From contig JAHDYR010000062.1 of NCBI GenBank assembly GCA_019828565.1, forward strand, positions 1,116,001 through 1,180,000: a stretch of DNA of 64,000 nt, in the 5' to 3' direction. A program made the position numbers and the translations under genes. The DNA is from Carpediemonas membranifera. Its lineage: Eukaryota; Fornicata. The notes beneath the pieces are model-generated. The model searched no databases and was not told where the DNA came from. It was given only the letters and a program-made list of their open reading frames with translations. The number at the start of each line of letters is the position of its first letter. Position 1 is the stretch's first letter. Below are positions 57,862 through 64,000 of the stretch, in pieces.

Positions 57862-59895
57862 CTACTCACCAGACACCTCCAGGCCCGGCAGCTTCCAGAA
57901 GTCATAGTCCGGTCTCCGCCGCACGGGCTTGGGACAGCTGACGATGCCCCGCCCTTCCACGCCGAGTCGGCCCCGCTCGTTCCCACCGGCCGCAAAGATG
58001 CCCGTGTCGCTGAGGAAAATGGTCGCATCGCCAGCACTGAAAATAGTGTGAACGCCCTCGATACCATCAAGAAGCACCGGGCTGGCTGTTGCCAAGGCGC
58101 TCTCGACGTCACCAACCCCGAGCTGCTTCAGCTCGTTGTCACCCCTCGCGAACCACTCGCTCGTATCAGCACGCTGGACGAACAATGACCGCCCGCCGAG
58201 GACAACACGACGGACGGGCCAGTCGAACTCAATCGCTACAGGATCTAAGATCTCATCGAGATCTACCGGGAACTGGCGATCGAAGTTCATCCCGGCAACA
58301 AAGATCTTTCCGCCGCAGAGGAAAACGGTGCTGTCGCCGTCAGTCGCGCATGCAGTCACCTCACCTCTGATCTGGGACAGCTTGGTTGGGACAGCGAAGC
58401 CGTGCTCGTTGAGGGGCAGGCCAAGCTGGCCTCGGGACATCCCACTGGCGAGGCACACGTTCCCTGCCATAAAATGCGTGCTGGTCATGCCGCACACGAC
58501 GGAGTGGATGACAGACACGTCCGCCGGGGCCCGCACGGGCGTGAAGCTGGCGATGTCAGTGCGGGTCCCGATCCCGAGCTGGCCGGCATCGTTATTGCCG
58601 CATGCGAGCAGCACGTTGTCGCTCCAAGCGAAGGACGAGTTGTAGTCCGACACAATATGGAAGATCTTGGCGCTGCCTGGGATCGGCTCAGGGACGGTGA
58701 CCGCGTGAACGTGCCCCAGCCCGAGCTGGCCAGACCAGTTGGTCCCCACGCTCCACCAGCCGTCGGGGGTGCGGAAGAAGGTCGCCCGGGCACAAGGGAC
58801 GATGTCGATCACGGAGGTCCCGGGCGGCAGCTTGACCTTGCCCGGTGTCAACACAACCTTGTCACCCAGACCCAGCCCGAGCTTGGAACTGGCGTTGTCG
58901 CCCCACGCGAACACGCCGCGGTCAGTCAATGCAAAGACGGACCCGAACTCGGCGAAGACCTTGCGGACCCGACCCTGCAGCCGGACCCAGCGCCTCTGGC
59001 TGACCCAGACGTCTGGGACGGCAGTGCCGGTCTGGCCGCTGATGTTGTTGCCCCTGGTGAACAGCCTGCCGCCGAACACCATGAATTCGGTGCCCTCCAC
59101 AGTCGAGACCTGGGCATTCTTCAGGGCGTCCTCCAGCATCATGTGGTTCTTTGAGTTCATGAACCACGCATCCTCGCCGACGCCGCTGCAAATGAGGAGG
59201 GGGACAACGCTTGCCGTGATGAGGTCGGTGCTCATCCCGGGACCCTCAAAGGTCTCGCGGAAGTTCTTGACGTCTTCAAGCGAAAGGTCCATGCGGAGAA
59301 CGAAGATGCCCTGCCGCAGCCGCCTGCACGAGAAGTCAACGGCCCTCGTGAACGATGGGTCGATACGGTCGCCGCCGTTGGCCTGAACCTCGGTGATCAT
59401 GTCGAGCATTACCTGAAGCTCGTCGACCAGGCTGAACGTCTCTGGGTCGTACCGGGGCAGCTCAGCCTCGTCGAATGGCGGCAGTTCTATCTGGAGCGCG
59501 ATGAGCGCGGCCCTGATGGAGATGTCGGTGTCAATCATGAGGGGTGCCACAATGTGCTTCAGATCCTGCATGCGCTTGGAGCTAAAGTCCTGCTTGAACC
59601 GGATGTTGTGGTGCTGAAGGAAGGCGCGGAGGTTGTGGAGGAATGCGATGATGCGTGCCATCGGCATGGCGTAGCGCCGCTTCAAGGCGACGGTATTCTC
59701 TGTAATCTGAGAGATGTTCTCGGCAATGTCGTCAAGCTTGTGGAGAGTCTCTTTGAGAGGCGTATGAATCGATTCCTCGTCCTCAAAGGCGTCGAGGAAG
59801 AGCTCAATTGCCGATTTGGCACTCGAGATCTGTACATTTGCATCAGCGAAGGTCTGCTGAAGAGCACCGAGACTAACTCGATACTTACTTGCCAT
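57862..59895 (-). CDS. RCC1-repeat protein with helical N-terminal domain
   Basis: 677 residues from ATG 59895. The first ~260 residues are helical (LQQTFADANVQISSAKSAIE, HTPLKETLHKLDDIAENISQ) and unrecognised. Residues ~290-660 form RCC1-type blades: LFTRGNNISGQTG, VFAWGDNASSKLGLGLGD, WWSVGTNWSGQLGLG, LLACGNNDAGQLGIG, WFARGDNELKQLGVGD and IFAAGGNERGRLGVEG, about seven repeats making one propeller. This is not RCC1 itself, which lacks such an N-terminus. Proteins of this type serve as GEFs or scaffolds. GTGCAGTTTAA lies ~55-65 bp upstream of the start on the coding strand. Confidence 0.8.
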   Translation of the reverse strand: MASKYRVSLGALQQTFADANVQISSAKSAIELFLDAFEDEESIHTPLKETLHKLDDIAENISQITENTVALKRRYAMPMARIIAFLHNLRAFLQHHNIRFKQDFSSKRMQDLKHIVAPLMIDTDISIRAALIALQIELPPFDEAELPRYDPETFSLVDELQVMLDMITEVQANGGDRIDPSFTRAVDFSCRRLRQGIFVLRMDLSLEDVKNFRETFEGPGMSTDLITASVVPLLICSGVGEDAWFMNSKNHMMLEDALKNAQVSTVEGTEFMVFGGRLFTRGNNISGQTGTAVPDVWVSQRRWVRLQGRVRKVFAEFGSVFALTDRGVFAWGDNASSKLGLGLGDKVVLTPGKVKLPPGTSVIDIVPCARATFFRTPDGWWSVGTNWSGQLGLGHVHAVTVPEPIPGSAKIFHIVSDYNSSFAWSDNVLLACGNNDAGQLGIGTRTDIASFTPVRAPADVSVIHSVVCGMTSTHFMAGNVCLASGMSRGQLGLPLNEHGFAVPTKLSQIRGEVTACATDGDSTVFLCGGKIFVAGMNFDRQFPVDLDEILDPVAIEFDWPVRRVVLGGRSLFVQRADTSEWFARGDNELKQLGVGDVESALATASPVLLDGIEGVHTIFSAGDATIFLSDTGIFAAGGNERGRLGVEGRGIVSCPKPVRRRPDYDFWKLPGLEVSGE

Positions 59896-60183
59896 TAGGA
59901 GGCTTTGAGAGCTTGCTGGAAGGACGCTCTGCTGGGAGCAAAGTCACGTTAAACTGCACCAAAAGCACGCCTCCGTGGTCGTATGCTGCAGTGTGTGTGC
60001 TGCTGCTGCTGGGGCACACCGCAACGCATCCATGGGGCATACACCCTCAGCTGCCTCCCGGTCCCCGTCTCCCACGGTCAGCCTGCTCTTCGTCTGACTG
60101 GACCAGCGGGGCACGGCAACACGTCTGGCCTACTCCCGGCATATCAGCCAATTAGACAAACATTTAGGTAACATATCACATAA

Positions 60184-61488
60184 TCACACACGCTTCCTGT
60201 CCTCATCCTCGGCCGTGACCGACTCGTACAACTCAGGCCAATACGCCGCGATCTGGTCCAGGAATATGTCCGCCTGGACCTTCTGGAGGTTGTCAGTAAA
60301 CCTCTTGTTCGGCTTGAAATACTTCAAGTACCCGTTCCACTCGGTCGACCGGAGCCTGGCCTTCCTGCTGATCGCCTCCTTGACCCGACCCGCGAACTGC
60401 TGGGGCGTCTCATCCGGCTCGATCGACATGGGCGGGAGGAAGTAGACATCGCCTACAATCGCCCAGCCGTGCCACAGCTTGAGGACGTACTTGGTGAACG
60501 ACTCACGCTTGGAGTTCCAGTACACGTTGGAGAAGACCGTGTTGTACTTGATGGCGATGGGACAGACCTCTGCACCGAGTTGGAAGGCCCCGACCTTAAA
60601 CTGCACTGTAAACTTGTTATTGACGCAGACGCCCTCAGGGAACACGAGCATAGGAGCCTTGGTGGCGTCAGCCACGTGATCCTTCATGGCCTCGAGGACC
60701 TTGTGGCGGTCGTTGGCCACCAGCCGGTTGAACCAGACGCAATCGTAGAACTTGAGCATGAACTGCATTCCGCCGATCCACCCGGGCTGCTGCTGTCCGA
60801 TAGTGGAGAACGGCTGGGCGCCCATGAGTACCGGGAAGTCGACAAGGGAGGTGTGGTTGGCGACGTAGATCTGGTTAGGTCTGCGTGCTGGGATGACGCC
60901 ATGGTACACGATGACGCTGGACCACGACGAGAGGATACAGCGGGCACACCAGCCGCCTATGGCCTGGATGCGGCGCTTGGTGACGAGTTTCGGGGGGTGG
61001 AAGAGGAAGTGGGCGCCCCAGATGGCGAAGAAGAACATGAAGTACATGATGGCGAAGATGAGGACCCAGGTGAGTCTGATGGGGAGGACGAAAAAGGTCC
61101 TGAAGATGACGCCAATGATGTAGCCAATCATCAGCCACAGATTCCAGTTCCAGTGCAGGCTCTTCGGTGTCTCGAAACACTCGCTGAACTGGTCTTGGAC
61201 GATGCTCTGGACGGCCTGCGTCGCCGACTCAAGAACCATGTTGACGGCGAAGAGAGAGGGCTGGCCCGGCGTTGGGGGGAGAGGAGGATGGTCGCAGATG
61301 CCACGGAGGACCTCAGTTTCTAACGCAATGGTCATCTTCTTCTCGGCTTGGCGATTTGCAGGTGCGATGAAAGCAGATTGCTCAGCAGGATCTCCTTGGA
61401 GAGAGAAGCTTTCTTCGGATGAGCTTTTCTCGCTCATGAACTCGCTTTCGCTTTCACTGGAACTATCGCGGTTCTCGTCTTGAACCAT
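60184..61488 (-). CDS. Glycerol-3-phosphate acyltransferase, GPAT3/4-like (PlsC family)
   Basis: 434 residues from ATG 61488. An acidic Ser-rich N-terminus (SSSESESEFMSEKSSSEES) precedes two membrane helices (WLMIGYIIGVIFRTFFVLPI, LIFAIMYFMFFFAIWGAHFL). The acyltransferase motifs follow in order: VANHTSLVD (HX4D), the WFNR segment, FPEGVCVNN and VCPIAIKYN. The tail WAIVGDVYFLPPM...QFAGRVK is specific to the GPAT3/4 branch (WAIVCDVWYMPPM...QFANRVK). It acylates glycerol-3-phosphate (or lysophosphatidate) at the ER in lipid synthesis. TTAAACTGCAC lies 30 bp upstream on the coding strand. Confidence 0.93.
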   Translation of the reverse strand: MVQDENRDSSSESESEFMSEKSSSEESFSLQGDPAEQSAFIAPANRQAEKKMTIALETEVLRGICDHPPLPPTPGQPSLFAVNMVLESATQAVQSIVQDQFSECFETPKSLHWNWNLWLMIGYIIGVIFRTFFVLPIRLTWVLIFAIMYFMFFFAIWGAHFLFHPPKLVTKRRIQAIGGWCARCILSSWSSVIVYHGVIPARRPNQIYVANHTSLVDFPVLMGAQPFSTIGQQQPGWIGGMQFMLKFYDCVWFNRLVANDRHKVLEAMKDHVADATKAPMLVFPEGVCVNNKFTVQFKVGAFQLGAEVCPIAIKYNTVFSNVYWNSKRESFTKYVLKLWHGWAIVGDVYFLPPMSIEPDETPQQFAGRVKEAISRKARLRSTEWNGYLKYFKPNKRFTDNLQKVQADIFLDQIAAYWPELYESVTAEDEDRKRV

Positions 61489-62223
61489 GCGGCGCGCGGG
61501 AGATGCTCAGCGTCGGGTGCAGTTTAAGCGGGTGTCGCTCTGGCTGTGGACTTGAGTCAGTCGGATGTGCCGGCCTACATGCTTCCTTGCGGTGTATGTA
61601 GATGTGGTCAGTTAGCCTGTTGCTCGGGTGGTTAACAAGGGTGAGGGAATAAAAAAGGGGGTTAAGCGGGTTGGCACCTGGTTGTTAGTGCGGATGGGAG
61701 GGGGGCGGCTTCGGCTCTGGACGGGAGTGCAGCGAACTGTGCTGACGTCCACGCCCCAAAAACCTAAAAACCACCTCTCAGCCCGCTCCCCGTTCTAAGC
61801 GCTTTACCTAAGAGCATCTAAGAGCTTTTGTTCGCCTTGGTTGCCGTTGCGTGGACGCGCGTTTTGCTTGAATAAAATGGGCTGAGAGAAAAAAAGATGA
61901 GCCCTCAGAAACGCCCAGGGTCCACTTCTCTCGAGAATGCCTGACCCGCGTTGACCCCTAATCAACTGATCGACTGCGCCGATCTCAATGATCCATCGAG
62001 ACGAGACAAGGGTCAGGGTGATGGTAAAAAAGAAGGGCTTATGCTCCAGATCATCAAGCGTCAGAATGAGGCCGTGAACGGCAAGTGGGTTCGGGACCGC
62101 ACGCTGGGAGACGCGCTATATAAATAGATTTTAAGGTAAAACAACATTGGAGGTGATGGACTATCGAAACTTCGCACAATCACGAGGTGCGCCCTTTACT
62201 GCGTCCAGAACCCCAGCCCCAGT
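61489..62223. other. 735-bp gap with unusual composition and an interrupted frame
   Basis: Between the acyltransferase start and the CTF18 stop. 61620-61740 is strongly G-rich on the plus strand (GGGGGTTAAGCGGG, GGGAGGGGGGCGGC). 61760-61920 has A-runs and AAGAGCATCTAAGAGC. From ATG 61897 a 77-codon plus-strand frame runs to TAG 62125, interrupted only by TGA 61942-61944; its tail (MLQIIKRQNEAVNGKWVRDR) has protein-like composition. I cannot say whether this is a small gene, an intron-bearing exon or chance. Confidence 0.35.
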
Positions 62224-63879
62224 TCATACGAAGTCGGCCAGCTGCGGGAAGACGCGCACCGCCCTGGTCACGCCCTCGTGGTAGACGAAGAAGATGTCCG
62301 GCACTGCCTTCTGCACCTGTGTCCGCGTCAGATGCGCTGTGAACAGCTTCTGGAACTCGTCGCCACCACTCGCCGTCGCCCGCTTTCTCTTCGCCACCTT
62401 CTTGCTCGTCTTCGTACTCGTATACTCCGGGGCATCTGGGCCACGGATGAGCCGCGCCAGAACGCTACCCTCAGCCACCCTCACCGCCAGGTTGAAGGCG
62501 GGGTAGTCCTCGAGGCCTTGGACCGAGACCCGGCCGCCTGACGTCACACTGACCCCCACCGCCCCGAGAGCGGCGGCGACAGTGTCCGCGATCCCTCCCC
62601 TGGCGTGCTCGGCGGCCATGGTGTACCGGTCCAGCGCCAGCATGCGGAGCACCGTGGGCAGTATCGCAGTGCGGAAGGCGTCGGGCGGACGGAAGGGCAG
62701 AAGCGGGGCGGGTGTGGCCAGTCTGGCCTCCCGTGCCATAGCGACGTGCTTCATGGTCTCTCTGTGTGCGTTGATGTCGGTCCTGGGGTAGATGGCGTAC
62801 TCCCGGCTGATCGGGTTGACCGGGTACGAGATGAACTCAGACGGCGCCATGAACCCGATGTTGCGGTGCTTCAGCAGAGAGAAGTCCATCGTAGTGTCCG
62901 ATGTGGCCTGGATGATGTCCGTGAAGCTGAGTGCCTCGCTGACGGCGCACGTGCTCCCCATCGTGGGGTTTTCGGGGTACGGCAGGTTGCTCCAGTGCGC
63001 CTCCATCGCCCGGTACACAAGCCGCTCGTCCTTGAACCCCCGCACCGTCTTGAAGAAGTCGGCATCGCTCATCCGCCCGTCGGTGTCGCCTGCTGTCCTC
63101 GTCAGCACCGTCCGCACCTGGTCCTTGAGCCTGGGGTCCCCGCTGGCCACGGGGATTGCTGCCACGTCCTCCTTGGTTACGGGGCGGCCCCCCGTCCCCA
63201 AGGCCAGGTACTGCAGGGCCATAAGCGTTGACCTCAGGTCCTGGTTGCAAGCAGTGATGATGTCCTTGGCCCTGGCCTGGCTGATGTTGATCTCCTCCCT
63301 CTGGGCTATCCTGCACACCCGCTCCCGCAGCGTCGTCGGGGCGACCTGGCCCAGGGGGACGTGAAGGGCCGCCATGCGGAGGGCCCGCATCGCAGGGATG
63401 AACGGGTTGTTGCAGATACACACCACAGGCATTCTAGGCCCGCCGTGCTTCTTTGGCCGAGTGGCGCGGAGGACCTCGGCGACGGCGGCCTGGCCATCGG
63501 CCCCGTCGATCTCGTCAAAGATCAGCAGCTGGGCGTCTTTGCGCTTTCCTGGCTGTCCGAAGAAGGATGTGATGGCCTTGGTCTTCGTCACGGTGTTGAT
63601 TCGTGTCCGAAGACTCTTGGCGGTGCGCTCGTTGCTGGCGTCGATGATCTGCGGCTCGTAGTTGCACATCTTGGCAATAACTACGGCCATAGTAGTCTTC
63701 CCTGACCCTGGGGGTCCGCTAAGGAGTATCACAGGCTTCTCTGGCGCTGTTTCCCCGCTTGCTCCGAATACGACGCCATCCCAGGATTTCAGCCAATTAA
63801 GAACCGTCAGATTTGCTTTCTCGTCGCTTAATAGGTCTGTATACCGCCTCGGCTTGTATTTCTCGACGAACAGACTCAT
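62224..63879 (-). CDS. CTF18: Chromosome transmission fidelity protein 18 (alternative RFC large subunit)
   Basis: 551 residues from ATG 63879 (MSLFVEKYKPRRYTDLLSDE); an in-frame extension to ATG 63987 is possible. AAA+ clamp loader: Walker A LLSGPPGSGKTTMAVVIA, Walker B LLIFDEIDGADG, sensor 1 VVCICNNPFIPAMRALR. The opening (YTDLLSDE..N..VL.WLK.WD..VFG) is specific to Ctf18 rather than RFC1. The C-terminal FFVYHEGVTRAVRVFPQL resembles the Ctf18 tail that docks Ctf8/Dcc1. It lacks the ~300-residue N-terminal region of animal CHTF18. The complex loads PCNA and supports sister-chromatid cohesion. Confidence 0.88.
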   Translation of the reverse strand: MSLFVEKYKPRRYTDLLSDEKANLTVLNWLKSWDGVVFGASGETAPEKPVILLSGPPGSGKTTMAVVIAKMCNYEPQIIDASNERTAKSLRTRINTVTKTKAITSFFGQPGKRKDAQLLIFDEIDGADGQAAVAEVLRATRPKKHGGPRMPVVCICNNPFIPAMRALRMAALHVPLGQVAPTTLRERVCRIAQREEINISQARAKDIITACNQDLRSTLMALQYLALGTGGRPVTKEDVAAIPVASGDPRLKDQVRTVLTRTAGDTDGRMSDADFFKTVRGFKDERLVYRAMEAHWSNLPYPENPTMGSTCAVSEALSFTDIIQATSDTTMDFSLLKHRNIGFMAPSEFISYPVNPISREYAIYPRTDINAHRETMKHVAMAREARLATPAPLLPFRPPDAFRTAILPTVLRMLALDRYTMAAEHARGGIADTVAAALGAVGVSVTSGGRVSVQGLEDYPAFNLAVRVAEGSVLARLIRGPDAPEYTSTKTSKKVAKRKRATASGGDEFQKLFTAHLTRTQVQKAVPDIFFVYHEGVTRAVRVFPQLADFV

Positions 63880-64000
63880 CGCTGATCGACAGACCGCGCG
63901 CTTGAGCATATTCTGCGCGACCAACAATGCAGTCAGTGACGAACAAAAGCAGTACTGACACGCATGTACATATAGAACATGGTCCAAGCTGGGTTTATTA

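Noticed and set aside
1-64000. CRISPR arrays, rRNA or bacterial-type operons
   Set aside because: No regularly spaced repeats, no rRNA-like sequence and no ribosome-binding-site-linked gene strings were seen.

Overview
The window is nuclear DNA from a compact, GC-rich, flagellated protist, most likely a free-living metamonad of the Carpediemonas/fornicate type. The sequence shows tightly packed genes with gaps often under 100 bp, and standard ATG starts. Introns are very short (29-35 bp, one of 65 bp), with GTTTGT/GTATGT 5' sites and a 3' end of the form CTNAY..AG in which branch point and 3' splice site are fused, as in Giardia and Trichomonas. An intraflagellar-transport gene (IFT70) and a cluster of cilia-type repeat proteins support a flagellate. 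An acetate:succinate CoA-transferase suggests anaerobic acetate metabolism. The species assignment is inference.

Layout. 1-3.0 kb: SPO11 (partial), a hypothetical gene and a PP2A-like phosphatase. 3.1-7.6 kb: a complete Fanzor (eukaryotic TnpB-like RNA-guided nuclease) element, a WD-repeat gene and a degenerate Fanzor between two copies of a ~70-bp repeat. 7.8-18.9 kb (minus strand): coiled-coil protein, V-ATPase subunit F, a large membrane protein, IFT70, an LRR protein, the CoA-transferase and a hypothetical protein. 19-22 kb (plus): Cactin-like protein and an AGC kinase. 22-30.5 kb (minus): small membrane protein, giant TPR/low-complexity protein, cytochrome b5, a propeller-like protein and a secreted MACPF protein. 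31-38 kb: ArfGEF (plus), DENN-PH protein and an Sm-like protein. 38.5-39.9 kb: a 1,379-bp near-perfect copy of 792-2170. 40-53 kb: uL18, SKA1-like, AMPK-gamma-like, ASPM-like, nucleotide-sugar transporter, FAR1-like DNA-binding protein, amino-acid transporter, PP2C and condensin II G2-like. 53.4-55.9 kb: a second Fanzor element, frameshifted. 56-64 kb: TTC29-like, RCC1-repeat protein, GPAT3/4-like acyltransferase and CTF18.

Most genes are unrelated housekeeping, ciliary, trafficking or chromosome-biology genes; no operon logic is expected. The most unusual content is (i) the Fanzor family, with a conserved in-frame TAG, an 11-bp direct-repeat core at each end and a hairpin array directly after the stop that is a candidate guide-RNA scaffold; (ii) a PP2C gene needing a 3-nt microexon between two introns of 32 and 31 bp; (iii) a recurrent GTGCAGTTTAA motif and a ~70-bp module containing it; and (iv) a very recent segmental duplication that made a chimeric phosphatase tail.
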